Origin: Plakobranchus ocellatus
Taxonomy: Eukaryota; Mollusca; Gastropoda; Plakobranchidae
Length of the DNA: 59,804 nucleotides
NCBI GenBank assembly: GCA_019648995.1
Contig: BLXT01000029.1
Location: 615,712-675,515 of the forward strand
Reading direction: 5' to 3'
A model generated the notes under the pieces. That model was not told the origin of the DNA. It did no database searches and worked only from the letters and a program-made list of their open reading frames with translations. Position 1 is the stretch's first letter; the number at the start of each line of letters is the position of its first letter. Of the stretch, positions 39,897 to 54,800 are shown piece by piece. The position numbers were made by a program, and so were the translations under genes.

Positions 39897-42800
39897 AGTA
39901 TGTATACACAAGCATGCTCCCTTTTTCTCCCCCTTGTTTCTGCCTCCTTGCCTATCTTTCTGTCTGTCTCTTCCACATAGTAGAGGGAAACTCCATCTGT
40001 TCATTGTATAATTTATTACATAGTTCATTTGAAAATGCAAAACTATTTCTACATTCAAAAATTTATCGGTGCTATTCTTGCTAAAAATAAAGTTTCTTTT
40101 TCTTGATATTTTGATGCTTATTTTCTGAATGCAATATTGTAAATTTTGTTCGTGGCAAAACCATTTGCTCTGCATTTCTCTTTGTGTGTTCCTTCAGTTT
40201 TGAAGCAGCATGCACAATTTCATTATTTTTTATAGAACATTCTATCCAATATCCAAGCATACTTTTAGTTACACAATGTTTTATCCATCTCTTTTGTATC
40301 TTTCTTTAAAATTTGAAAGAAGTGCTAGTCCTTTTCCTTCCAAATGTTTTTACTTTTTTTTCATCTGTCAAGCGAACAATAAAAAAAAAACAATCTCAGA
40401 TGACTTCTAACCATCCATTCCTCCTTTATCATGGACAAAGAACAAAATCAAAACAAAAACAAGTATAACAAAATGAAACAAAATAAAACGCTTACTCATT
40501 CTTACTATCATCTGTCTGTCGAAATAAAAAAAAACAAAAAACAGAGCTATTTGAATATGAAGCCAATGCTTGTATCAGTATCATGATATACCCTTACTTT
40601 TAAGTAATGTTAATATGATCTGGCATGAGTGGTTTGAAATGCACTTTACCTATGAAACATGAGCCTTTTTTTTTTTTTTTTTATTGACCCACTCTCAATC
40701 TTCACACCCTGTCTGTGTCAATCGACTGCTCTTCTTATGCACATAAGATGCTTTATGTTGCATTACTTTAATTTAAATTTCAATTTCACACTTTGTTGAT
40801 TTGAAAACTGCACTGTCAACTCAACACATCAAACTTGGATGGCTTTTTTTTGTTTTTTTTAAATTAAAATTTTTCCTAAAAGTAGATCAATGTGTAATTT
40901 GTTTCCCTCACATCTTATCCTTAACTTTAAAATCAAATTTATTTTATCACTTTTTTTTACTTGCATAATGATTATCTTTTAAGTTTGACATAGCTTTTCC
41001 TTTATTTTTTTCTTTTTTGTTCTCTTATTTAACTGGTACTTATCCCTGCTAATGGTTTCAAGGTTTATTTTTTTTAATGGTTTTAAAACACAAACAAAGG
41101 CAATAAATGAAAAAAAAAACTGCAGTTTTATATCCCAATGAGTAATGTTCATAGCAAGAGCAAAACAAAGAAAGGTTTTACATATTGTAAATGTCAGAAA
41201 AGCTTAGGAGAAAGTTTTCGCCCTGTTATGTAGCATTTCTGTTTTCAGGGTGATGTGAAGGAGGAAGTAGATTCTCTCAAAGCTGCTATAGACAGCAAGA
41301 CACAGCAGCTGCTGAAGGAGCAGAAATCTGCAGAAGAATTTCAGAAGACTCTGGTGAAAGAGCGGAAAGATTTCGAAGAAGTCGAGTCACAAAGACAGTG
41401 TGAGAAAGACGCTGGAGAACAACAAGTTGCCTTGTTAGGAAAATCCCTAGAGGAGAAGGATGCCAAAATAAAGGCTCAGGAAGAAAAGATTGATTCACTT
41501 GAGAAAGACATGAGAGAAATACAGGAAAAATCTCAAAATGAGGCTGCATCGCTTCTGGAGGCACTAGAAAACTCAGCCGCAGACTATGAAAAAAGAATTT
41601 TAAGCATTGAGGAGCAGCTTAAATCCCAAAGTACTAACTATGCAGACTTGCAAGCTGCTGCTGATCATGGAAAATCAGTTGAAAGTAAAGTTGCATCGCT
41701 CAATAGGGACATTCTAGAAAAAGAATCTGCATTAGAAAGTTTGCAAAACAAACTTACCCAATCTACAATTCAGCATGAGGAACTTGTAGAAAATCTAAAG
41801 CTACAGTTGGTGACGAAGGAGAATGACCATGAAAAAATGCTGAAAGATGTGAAAAATGAGCATGAGAAAGTAATGCAAGATTTAAAAAATGACCATGAAA
41901 AGATTGTGAAAGACCTCAAAAACTACCATGAAAAAGCATTGGCAAACCTTAAAGCTGATCTAGCATCTAAAGAAGAGGATCTTCAAGATGTGAGGCGACA
42001 ACTAAAAGAGACAGAAGAGCAGTTACGTCTACGGCAGTCAGCATTATTAGATGCTCATGCAGAGAAAGAGCAGTTTGAACAAAATTCTGAACAAATGCAG
42101 CAGTTGAAACAAGTGATTGAGGAGAAAAACCAAAGTATTGCTGAGCTGGAGGGTCAACTTAGATTCAGGCAGTCTTGCATCTTAGACATGGAGGCAGAAA
42201 GGGAAAGGGTGCTGGAGGAGCGAGATGATTTTGAAGCTGAACTGCGGCAGGACCTAGAGGAAAAAGAGCGTGCGCTTCAAGACATGCAGGCAAAGTATAC
42301 ACATTTGAAAGAGAGTATGGGAGAGGAGGTTCTGCACATGGAGCAAGAATTCCAACGCAGCAGCCAAGCCAGAGTACTTAAGACATCCCCGCCAGACCAG
42401 GATGTGTTATCCGGGGAAGACTCGGGTGAAGAGGCAACCATTGATGACTTGAGAAACAAACTCTCCCAAATTACTGATGAATTGTCAAGGCTAAGATGGC
42501 AGAAGACAGAGGTAGAGCAGCGGTTGGCTCAAACAAATCTTCAGTTGGGCGAGAGGGAGGAGCAGCTGCAGCAACTCCAGGCCGAAATGCAGCAACAGGC
42601 AGAGCAGCCACAGTCAGGCTTGATAAAGCAATTGGAGAGCAAAGTAAGTCAGATGGAGATTCAGCTTAAAGGTGCTGAAGCGAGGGCAGCATCAGAGGCT
42701 GCCAAGCTTGAAGATTCCCACACAAAAACTCATGAGCTCAAGGCTCAACTTGATGCTATGAAAAGGACCATGGAAGCAACTGCAAGGGAAGAAACGACAA

Positions 42801-45800
42801 ATGCATTGGATAAATCACATTTGGCTGAGCTTGAGAAGATGTCACAGCAGCAGCAGAAAGAGCTAGCAGAGAAGGAAGCAGAACTGGTTACAATAGAGCA
42901 AGACCTTGAGAAGTGGGTTGAGATGGCTACAGGTCAAAATGATCTGCAGCAACACATAAAGGTGAGAACTCAGAGGACATGATAATAAATTTTTTCTCCT
43001 GTATGAATAAATGCCAAGTATTAAAAATATATAACAAAAAGTAGGACTGAACTATTATTCTTCTTTTGATCTTGGCTCTGTTGACATGCCTCTAACTTTA
43101 CTTCGTAAAACCAAAGCAAATTTCATAATTTAAAGAAAAGTGAAATGTGATTTTCTTTTTTTTTATAGGAGAGATTCTAAATTTCATAGTAAACTAATGA
43201 GGATGGCTCAAAACCAGTCCAGAGAAGTTGTAAAATGGATTTACATGCTTGAAATCATTAAGTGGGAGGCTGTGTTTGAAAACATTGTAATAATAAAACA
43301 TGGTTGCAAATTTGTTGAAAGAATCTCATGATCTAGGCATTCAAAAACATTGAAAAGCATTTCAAAGAAGGGAAAAAAAAAAACCTAACCAAACTTGAAA
43401 GCCTTTATGCCAAAAGCATGACAATCACTAGGGCTGGTCTTGAGATATGGTCTTTCTGTTCTTTGCTTTAATTTTCGTTTCCTTCTTCAGTTATCACACT
43501 TATTTTTTTACGTTTCTAATGCTGTTGTGAAGGGGTTGTATTTTTATGATATGCATTCCTTCTTTCACATTATCCTTCATGTCACCTGTAGGATTGTAAC
43601 AATTGTCTTGTCTTCTCACTATCTAAAATGTTTTGACTTTTTGAATTTGAGTAATCACAATACTTTTGATTGTTTATAATTTCGGTACCATTATGGGTTG
43701 TTTTTCACAAGGACAAAGATAATCAAGTGCAAACACTGAAATCCGATCTTGAAACTCTGGAAGAAAAGCTGGAAAACAGTGTGAAAACAGTGTCAGCTTT
43801 GCAACAGGACCTGTCGTCTAAGGCAGAGCAGTTGGCAGATGTTCAGGAGCAGCTATTTCTCTTGAGGGCAGCAAGGGATCATGAGGGAAAAACAAGGGAG
43901 GCTTCAGGTCAACTGCAACAAAATGATGGAGAGAGCCTCTCTCCAGAGACCAAGCAGAGCATCTCACATCTCAAGACACAACTTCGGAAAGCCCATGCAG
44001 GTAAGAGAAAATCAGCTCCCCATCCTCTTTTTAAACAAGCATTATAATTTGAAAATAATTTGAGAATACATGATTAAGATTGACACATTTTACCTATAGG
44101 AATTACGCTTAGAGGAAATTCAGAGTTAAAGCCCTTTGTTAGGTGTCAAATGGGTCCCAAGCTTAGTTCAAGCATCGGGGAAACAGGAGTAGGGACCTGA
44201 TTGTTCAAGGCATGCAGCATTATAAGATAGTTTGCCTTTTAGTTCTTGGTGGATACAGAAGAGCAATGAAAAACTGACTTGACCCAGACTGGGATTCAAA
44301 CCTCAGACCTCTGATGGTAGCCAACAGCCCTACCAGATGAGCCACCACTCCTCTCAGTCATCAATAATCCTTGTAATTATTTTTCAGTTTTATAAATCCA
44401 GGCTAAGAAAGAACATTTTTTAGATCTATAATAACATTCTTTTAAAGCTTAAAATTTAAAGTTATGTAAATGTAGAAAATTCTAAGTGGAATTATCAGAT
44501 TCAAAAAAGTTTTTTCGCAACACCAAAGAACTAGAAACTCTGGGAAAAAATGGCCACTCCTGCTGAAACTGCTATCACAATTTATTGGTCATCAAAAACT
44601 ATCAGTTCATTTTTCCAGGTTTCAGCAAATTGCTTTAGGAGTCTGTATTGACCCTCAAGCTGTATATTGATATTAATGCAGGTCAGAGACAGGGCATGGA
44701 AGCCAGTGAATGGTTGTCCCATAAAGGTAGTACAAAAGGTACCAGAAAGAAAGAAGCCCAAACTGTATAAACTATTAAGAAACGGTAACAAATGACATAA
44801 ATAGTAAATAGTTTTATATTTTCTTTAATACAGTACTAGAATATATTGTGGTTTGATTAGTATTCATTTCCTTTAAGTGTCTAAATTTTTTCTGAAATGC
44901 AGTTACATTGAATTGTTAAATTGTTCCTATATTACCAACAGGTTTTTAGGTTTTTAACTTTTAATTGTTTAAAAAAAAAAAAAAAAAAAAAAAAATTGAA
45001 AGACAAGGCTATTAGCCTTTACTTTGGCTTAACTCATAGGCTCACAAATTTTCATTGAACATTACTGAATGCTTTTGGTGTTTATGTTTTTCTCTCAGCC
45101 CTAGAAGAACTGAGGACCGGCAGAGAAGGAGGCAATGATGTGGAGGAAGAGATTGAGAGATTGAGGCAAGAGTTGAAGCAGAGGGAGAAAGAACTTACGA
45201 TTCTCAGGTCACGGTTCAGTGGAGACGAGCTGGATGCCGTCAAGGTATGTTTTTTCTTTACCTAGTGATTTTGTTTTGCTTTAAAGAACATTTTAATCCA
45301 CAACCAAGTCATACAAACTTTTAGCATGGCATGGGTTACTGTTTAAAGATATAATCAACTGGATGATTATTTTGATACAAAAGCCATAATCAAAGGCAAA
45401 AGCATTTAAAGTTAACAGTTTTTTTCTCTCAATTTCACCTGAAGAAATAGATGAGTTTGTCATTTTTAATTCTTCAATTTATAAAGCTTTAAGAAAATTT
45501 AAAGCCTATGATTCAATATAATTATGATTTGTAATTCATCTCAATCAATACCCAAATAAAATTTCCTTGTCTTTTATTTTCTGATACTGTTCTGACGACC
45601 ATTTCAAGTCACCGATATGTGAATATGTTTCCCCTTCTGATATATTTTCATATGAATATTTTTAATGTCAATCTTAAATATTTACCAGAATTTAACCCTT
45701 TAACCTTGAAACTATTGTAAATCATATATTTATTGAAAATTGCTTATTATTTGTCTTATTAGAGAAATTAAAAAAAAAAATCCTTATATTATAGACAAGA

Positions 45801-48800
45801 CCTCAAAAGCCCCAGTCATTTCAAAAGAGAAATGCATAATGGCATCTAATGTCTCTCTCTTATTTTTATTTCTTGACTTCAGTATGTGATTCTTTCATCA
45901 CTTTGCTGTTAAAAAACCACTATAGATATGTAATTATCAAAATTGTAGACTCTGCAAGATATCAGAGAGGATCACAGCCGGGAGCTTGCTGTGCTGCAAG
46001 AACAACACAACGAGGATGTCCGCCAGCTACGAAAAGTACAGGTAATAGAAAGTATAAACTTTCAGAAATGATCCATGTATTTTTATGTGCTCTTGATTGG
46101 AAAACATAAATGGCGCTGTTGATAAAATAGTCTTAAATGAGCAGTGCAAGCAAGGTGCATAATTTTTTTCTTCTTGTGTTTGTAATCTTCAAAGATGCAC
46201 TCTATAATTAGATCATTGTATTTTCTGAAACTACTTTGAGATAATTTCAAATGATAAAAGCTAAATAATAATGCTTTAATGAAAAACTAATTATATATAT
46301 GTATGTGTGTGTATATATAATATAGCCTACAAAACAACAAATCTGTGTGTGGATATTTAATAAAAGCAAAAGGAAAAAATAACAATGAAAAAGATGCTTT
46401 TTAATTTATTATTATCTTGCCTGCCTGCCTAGCTGCCTGATCAAAATAAGGTGAAAAATCTGCAAAGTTCATGAGCATTTTGCCCATAACAAATGTTAGT
46501 CATAAACGTTTATTCTGTTATCAATATATTGCAAAGCCTGATAATGCTATCTCAAGCATGTACCCAGTTGACATTGGATGGAGAGGCTAGTGAAGTGTTG
46601 AGATAAAATGATAAGCTTGACAACCATAGTTATGCAATCAATGCAAGTTGGATAAGTCCACTTCTCATAGTATCCAATGGTTCTCACATATTTATAGACC
46701 CAGTGGCTCTACTTTTTTTGCTTACTAATTTTTAATTGGTTATGAAATGATTGTTTATGATGTTTTTGTAGTACCAGATTTTGGAATATTATGTTAAATA
46801 TACATGCTGTTTGGGTGCATTATAGAAAATAAGAGTGTGATAGAAATTATTTTAGGCTTAAGAGGAGAAGGATTGTCTAGGTTCTATGAAAAATTGTTTC
46901 CCTTAATAAGAGATTCTGCTATCAAATCACTGATATGAGAAAGGTGCTAACATTTCTTAGCTGTACATAAGAATGTGATGGGATCAATATTATGCACAAC
47001 ATTCATAATTCTTGCATGAATGAAAAGTGATAGTGGTTGGGATGCGATTTTTTATGAGCATGATATAGTTACTTTTGAAAAATAAATATGGATTTTTCAT
47101 TTATTCTTGATAACTTGGCTTATTTTTTGGTATGTACCCAAACTTAAAAACAAATTTTTATGTACATGACCATAACAACTTTAATAAACATATATCAACC
47201 CACCTCCCCATTTCCAAACACGACAAAGATATAAATATTTTCAACTGCATGGAGAAACTTCAAACAATATTTTTATATCAAGTTATGAATCAATGAAAGC
47301 ATTTTATAGTTTTATGTTTGTCCATTTTTTGTCATGCCTGTTGTCCAGTGTGCCTGACATCCTATCTGTTTTCTTCTTTTGCCATCAGTAAGTTTATGAT
47401 TTTCTGTTTTTGATGTTATAATCACCTTTTTACTCGATCAGGAGCGCAAATTGGAACAGGCCTTGGCTGAGCTGCGCCAAGCCCTAGAGAAAGAACATAA
47501 AACAGAGCTTAACACAATGAAGGCTCAACTACTAATAGAGACCCCTGCTCTTAAGGGTGAGCTTTTTACCATTGTAGAGTGTTTTCCAAAAGTTGGAGAA
47601 ATTTAATTTACTGTGTGTAATAAATACAAATTAAGCAAAAAAAAAAAGGGAGCGATTTTGTGCCTTCACCTGAAATCGATTTCTTTCATTCACTTTGCTC
47701 CGCTTCATTTCACTAAATGTAATATTTAAGATTTTGACAGAAAAAAAAACCTGTCATATTCCAGTTGAAACAAAAATTTTTTTGGTGTGTGTGAAAGGAT
47801 AATTTTTAAGGGTTCAATTTTCTTTTGTCTGAGATTTTTGTTGAAGTCAAAGTGTACTTTTGAGGAATTAACCAAAATATCCAACTGACTTTGGAAGAGA
47901 AATTATTTTTTTATTGAAATATTTTTTATTTCTTTTGTGTATCTTATGTGTTTCCACCAGTGTTTTTTTTTTATTTTTTTTTATGAGTATAGAAATCTCT
48001 TCATTACTTTAACATTAATATAAATATTTTTTAATTAATATGATATCAGTTACATCATCATAATTATTCATTGTAGCACAATCTGGTAATGATGACAGTG
48101 CTGGAAATGAATCCTCACAATCATCATTCGCATCAGATGATTCATTGTTTCCCCAGAGATTACAGGTAAATTAGAAGCTTGTGATATAGCCAATAAAAAT
48201 TTAACTTGTTTGAAGTAAAACATCTTTTTTTTTTTTTTGTGTTTGGAAGGTTAAGGTATGAGAAATGTAATGCTTGAGAGGAAACAATATGAGAAATGTA
48301 ATGCTGGAGCAGAAACAATGTGTCTGTTATAAAGTAGCACTTTGTATAAAAAATTTAAAGCGTCTCAAAAAACTTTTCAAATGATTAGAACATTATCTTA
48401 CGATGGTTTTCAAGTTTTTGTTTAACTAAATGACCATCCCAAGGCGGTTTTTCCGGCTCAAAATATTACTATTTGGACCCTTAGCCGGTAAAATTGGCCC
48501 AGTATAAATGGGTTAATATTTGTATGAAGTACTAAATGTACATTAACTAATTTGTGTATACGCTCGTGATTTTCTATTCCTTTTTCACAAAGTTTGAAGG
48601 TTAGTAAGAGTTCTTTACATAGATATTTTGTTCCATTTTCAATATATATATATGTGCATCAAGGCCTGTAATTTATCAAATTGATAGCAATTTCTATTTT
48701 GGCTAAAAATAAAAAGTATTCAACCTTTTTTTCACAATTTTTGCTGTTTGAATGCCTATGAAATCACAATTTATAAAAATCTGCCTTTCAAGGCCAGTAG

Positions 48801-51800
48801 ATTATCAGTTGTTTTTGCACTGTGTTATACATGGTCATTTTTTTATTAAATTTTTTTTTCTCCAGTTTGCTGTATTTTCAAAATGAAAAAAAAAAGGAAA
48901 CCCAATTTTTTCTTTTTCGGTGCTTATTTATGGAAACTACATCCAATTCCCTTCAATTTGATATATAATTTATATGGTTTTATCCTAAAGAAAAGTCCTG
49001 TATTAGCTTTTTACAAATGGAAAGTCAATTTTACTCCTGTGTCCCGTGGCAAAATATGTGGTGATAGAGAATCAGTTAATACAGAAAAAGAACTACTCAT
49101 GCTATTCTTTCAAACGATTTAAATGTTTGTGTTTTGTGTGTCATCACCTCTGAAGGCTTTGCTCAAGCGCCTGAACAACTTGGGAGAGCACCTGCTAAGT
49201 GTTTCTGACCTGGAATATCTACAGCAACACCTTGTCCCTGAGACCAGGGGAGATACCAGCACTTGGTCGCAGGAGAGGCGCAGTCTCATGGACCAGATAG
49301 ATGCCCTCAAGGATCTTCTGCAGCAGGCAGACAAAATAGCAAAGCAGGTATGCTTTATAAGGAATCTAAGGTTTGGAGGAGCTTGACAATTGCTTGCTTT
49401 CTGATCCTTAGGCAATGGCTTTATCTGTTTGCAGATCAGTTGCTTTGTGTGTAACTTGTAACTGTTTAACTGTTTCAGAGTTAATTTTAACAAAGCATAT
49501 CATAAAACATCTGTGCAAGATGCTTTGTTTTTTTTTTCCCCATGCAAAAGAGGGAAGGTCAGGACTAAAGGAAAAAAATATTCTTAGATGCATATCATCG
49601 TAGACAAGGTTGTAAAACAAAATAAACTTTATGAAAAAAATGAAACACATTTTAGTGTTCAAAGTAAATTATTGATTTCCTGCCTCTGCCTTTGTTTCAG
49701 GGAGATGTGGAAAAAAGTGACTGGCGGTCAGATCTGCTTCAAGCCCTTGTGACTGTCTACGAGAAAGAAAGGAGAGTGCTTCAGGCAGAAATTAATACAG
49801 CAGACTCTCTCTTTCCAGAGGTGGACATTATCACTCAGCTGGAGGCCAGACTTCATGATCTGGTTGGTTAACAGTTCGAATAGTTTCATTACTCTCTGTA
49901 TCTATCATATACTCTTTTGGTGCTGTGAAAGCAATCCTAACATGCTTTCCAAGGCAACATAGTGAAAGTTTGTTGTTGTTGTTTGTTGAGAAAAAAAACT
50001 TGTGTTGTATTTTTCACGTTTTATTTTAATGTATGTAACAAGTTGCTCTAAAGTCAGGAGATCTCTCTTGTTTAAGAAATAAAACCTCAATAAGTCCAAC
50101 AATACCATCAAAGTTGTTTTGAACTTTAAGAATAAGATTTATTATATTTAGACTCTGTATATAAGTGAGATTATGGTTTTCTTCATTTGTTTGTGGTTCA
50201 AAATACATTTACCTATATTTTTGCTATATTGTTATATCATTCCATTACTGTTATAACCAGGAGCAAGTGCACCAGTCAGGGCTTGATGACATGCTGAGTG
50301 CTGATCGTCAATCCCTGCTGGATGAAGTAGATAGCTTGCACCATCAGTTGTTGGAGGCCAGAGCCCAGCTCCAGGATGCCAGAGATTCTCTGGACAGCCG
50401 CATATCACAGTTGGAGGATGCAAAATCTAGCGCTGAGTGGAAACTTCAGAGACAGAGTAAAGGCTTCATATTAGATTCTTGTTTTCCTTGCCCGCAAATA
50501 TTTGAACTAGAATGAAACATATTCAGAATATTCTTGAGAATTTTTCCCAAGTTTTGAAATATTCATTTTTCTACAAACAGTTTCAAATTTTCCTAATTTC
50601 ATCATGAATTAACAAGAGCTCTAAATTTGATTGATTTGTTATTTGAACATTCAAATTTAATAAAAAATGCTATGAGAAAGAAAAGACAAGAATGTTTTAT
50701 TTTCAATCCTTTCTCCCATTTCAAGTTGAACTACTAGAGTACAAACTCCAACAAGAAGCAGTGGTGCAAGAGGATCTACGCAAATCCTTGCGCCTAGAGC
50801 GAGGCCGGGTGTCTGAATTGTCACAACAGTCAAGCAGAGAAAGAGCTCGCACCCTGGAGCTTCAGGCAGAACTCTCAGAGACACAGATAGGTCTTAGTAA
50901 AGCTAGGGATGCTTTGGAGAGGGAGCAACAGCGCTTTAGCTCTGTCACGTAAGTAACAAGCATTTATATTGCGTGTAGTATAGCAAAACTTTTTTTTTGC
51001 TCCTTAAATGTTTTATCTTTGTTGCTTTTGTCAATTTGTATCCTTATGTGTTCCTTGTGAGGAAAGAGTACTTTAAAAAAAAAATTTGCTTCTTTTAGGC
51101 AAAATCTTAAAATATTTACATATCTCATGGTTTTTATTGGAAATAAAGCTCATTTCATTTTTGTTTTTCTAAACAATTACTTTTAAACTTGGAAAAAGTG
51201 AGCTAACTTAGAGCATTACATCAGTAGACTGGTGTCAACTCTCTCACCAATATAATGCTGGTATACCAGCGATGGCACTTTTATACCTAAACTCAACACC
51301 CCTGGTATATTGTAGATCCTAATAATTTTAAATATGAAATTTTTATTAATTTTTTCAGGGAAACCTAAGTTCGAGTAGCAAAATGCTCAGTTCAGCATTA
51401 GGTGAAAGGATTAAGGCCAAATATATTGGCTTATTAGCTAATTATTACAATTAAACTATTACTTCCGATTGTCTAGCTGATTCGTTGTTCTTAGGCTTCT
51501 TGTCATCCAATGTTTCTTTCGAATAAATACTTTTGACATAATTTTTCATGTAAATTGTGTGAAATAGCTTTTTATTCTATTAATGGAATGCTGTGCCTTA
51601 TAATTTTTATAACTGAATCATATTGCTTTATGACTTTCATCTTCTCATTTTTCCTTGCATCTTTATAGCCTTTCATTGCTTATTCGAAGGTAGATAAAAC
51701 TTTTGTCATAATCTGTCGCCATATAGTTTCTTTTGAAACAGTAAAAGAGGAAAAAAATGATTATTAATGCAATCTGATTTCCTATCATGTCACTGTTTAA

Positions 51801-54800
51801 GATGTTTTTGAGCATCAAATGTACAAATGATGTTGTCACACCTGTAATGTTTTTCTGGATATTTTTATTTTTACATCTTTTATGATTCACATGTCATTTG
51901 ATATTTGTTTTTATTGTTTTCACTGTGATGAAAATTGCATAAAGATATCTTGATTCTGTAACACGACACTAGCATCTGTAAACCATTTTGAAAAGCCTTT
52001 TAAAAAAAAAAAGGAAAAATATATGCTTAACACTTTTTCATTTTTTGAAGAAAACTTCTATTTCTGACATATGGCTCAATGTCATCTTTTCCTTGAGATT
52101 TATGGTTTTTCTTGCTCTTATCTTTGAAGAGTCACAACAAGCTAGTTAGCAACTATATTTTAAATTTGCTTTGAGGTGAAAGTTAAATATAATTTTTATA
52201 AATCATTTACTGTAAAAATATATTATAGTTTAGCAATGTTTCAACATACTGAACATAAATGGGGTCATGACCTGAGAGGGAAAAGAGAAATTAGGGAGAC
52301 CATTTTATTTTACAGGAACTGTTTACTTGCATTATTAAAAACAATAAGTGAGCTTCTATTGTTCAGTAATAAAATTGATACTGGAAAGTTGATGTACAAG
52401 CAATACACTATTCATCTATTGTAACAATCACAAAGTTTGTGAAAGTATTCGAAAATGTTTCCTCTTTTTTGATCTCTCTGTGAAATTGAATTGAGGAAAA
52501 AAAATATAATTTTATCAGTTATTCATTTGACATAAGGAAAGAAGAGAATGATGAACTAAGGTTATCTTTGATGGATTTAAAACCAGTAACTCTGAGGAAT
52601 ACTGAAGTATATCAACATTCTTCTTATAAACCCATAAGATTATTAAATGAAGGCCAGGGAGTCTAGAGCATTATTTTTTTCTCTCTGGAATGATCACGAA
52701 TCTATATGGCATGTTTGGCTTTTGATATTTACACTGCAGGCTAGACTGGAGCGCATCTATGTAAGTGATTCAAGCAAAGCACCACCGTTGATTATTCTCA
52801 ACCAAGCTTATGTCTGCTTTTTGCATTTCAATCAATACAGCCATTTCCATAGCACACACATTCACTGTGAAAAATGACAGAGAATTTTCTGTACGACAAG
52901 AACTTTTTATGAAAGAGTTTTGAAAGGTTGATTTCTTCCTTCACTATATGCTAGCTTTAGTGCTGAAGAAAAATGCTATGGTAAATTGCTGATTGCTGTT
53001 GAAATGCAGAAAGTATAGACTATGGTATATTTTGGAATATACCCCTGTATGTCCCCTGTAATTTTGTATGATCCACCTCCAAGCCTGAACAACTTTAAGA
53101 AAATACGAGGGACGTCCGAAAAGAAACAGGAAAAGGGCATAATTCTTGAACCAATCCATATTTTTTAATTCTGTAAACGGGAAACACCAGTACAACAAAT
53201 TAACTTTCACGGTGCGCAGTTTCAGCACCATTCATGAACGCTCGATTGAACACTACTGATTCCAATGGCTACCCCCATCAAAGAGTGGTCAAAGCTGGAG
53301 GTCAGAGCTGTTGTGCGTTTTTTGTTTTCTAAAGGAACAAAGCCTTCTGAAATTCACAAACAAATAGCAGAAACATATGGTGAGGGTGCTATGTCAAGAT
53401 CTAGAGTGTATCAATGGTGTGCTTGGTTTGGGGAGGGCCGAACCAGTCTAGGTAATGAGCCAAAGTCTGGTCGCCCGAAAACATCGACCAACGAGGAGAA
53501 CACAACTCGTGTTGACGAACTCATTAGATGTGACAGGAAGATGAAGATACGCAAATTTGCTTTGAAACTCGAAATTCCAAAGAGTACAGTTCATGAAATA
53601 GTCCATGACACTTTGGGATATCGGAAGGTGTCTGCAAGATAGGTTCCAAAAATGTTAACGGAGGATCACAAGCTTCAAAGGGTTGAAATTTCGCAACGCC
53701 TTCTGCAGCGATGCCAACAAGACAATGGAGATGAGGATACGAGGCATATTGGTGTAGGGCCTGGTGGAGACTTTCAAGCAAACAATAACCTCTTTGACAA
53801 TCTGATTACTGGTGATGAAACTTGGGTCCATCTGAATACCCCAGAGACAATGTGCGACTCCATGACTTGGAAACATCCATCCTCTCCCGTCACCAAAAAG
53901 TTCAAAGTGCAGAGGTCCGCAGCTAAAGTGATGGCTACCGTGTTCTGGGATGCGAAAGGTGTGATCCTCTTAGACATTTTGCCACAGGGTCAGTGTATCA
54001 ATGCTGCCCGATACTGCAGCACTCTTGACCGCCTTAAAGAAGCAATTCGTCGCAAAAGACCTGGGCTCTTGAGAAGGGGTGTTGTGCTTCAGCACGATAA
54101 TGCGACCCCTCATTCAGCAAACCTTACACAGCAATGGCTGCAGCGCTACGGTTGGGGAAATTCTTCCTCATCCTGCCCACAGTCCAGACCTGGCACCCTC
54201 TGACTTTCATTTGTTTGGACCCTTGAAGCGCCATTTAGGAGGCATGGTTTTCAAGACAGAAGATGACCTCATCAGTGAATTGAGGAATTGGTTTGATAAT
54301 CTTGACGTTGATTTCTTTCGAGTGGGTATCAATTCGCTGCTGTCGCGCTGGCAAAAATGCATCGATCTCCATGGGGATTACGTTGAGAAGTAGTGGAAGA
54401 GTGAACTTCAATCTGTGTGAGTTTCAAATTTATCTGATCAAAACTCTTTGAGTTATGCCCCTTTTCCTGTTTCTTTTCGGACATCCCTCGTGTAAGCATG
54501 TGGCCATTAATGTTATTGCTCACGAGGCTTACACTTGCTTTAGGTCCTTGTAAAATGCTGTGTAATGTACAATTGTATCTCCAAACAATCACTAACATTG
54601 GAATTTCTGTCAGATTCTGGAAGATCTTGTAAATTCTCTCTGCTTTTTCATGCTTTTGAAAATTTACAATGCAAGAATGGCAACTTTTAAAATGTCTCTT
54701 GACTGCTGCAAATATTTATGAAATATATTTTTGGTGTAATTTTAAATGCCATTCAGCAGGGGAAAAATAATTATTGCAAAAGGACTGGGCTTTCTATTGG

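Noticed and set aside
39774-40175. Minus-strand frame with Arg-Glu repeats
   Set aside because: Produced by the CT microsatellite at 39846-39894.
44280-44355. Functional tRNA gene
   Set aside because: The B box is imperfect, I cannot pair an acceptor stem, and a longer body follows, so a SINE fits better.
45849-46109. Frame reading across exon 35 with Cys-rich translation
   Set aside because: Wrong frame; the phase-0 reading TLQDIREDHSREL fits both neighbours.
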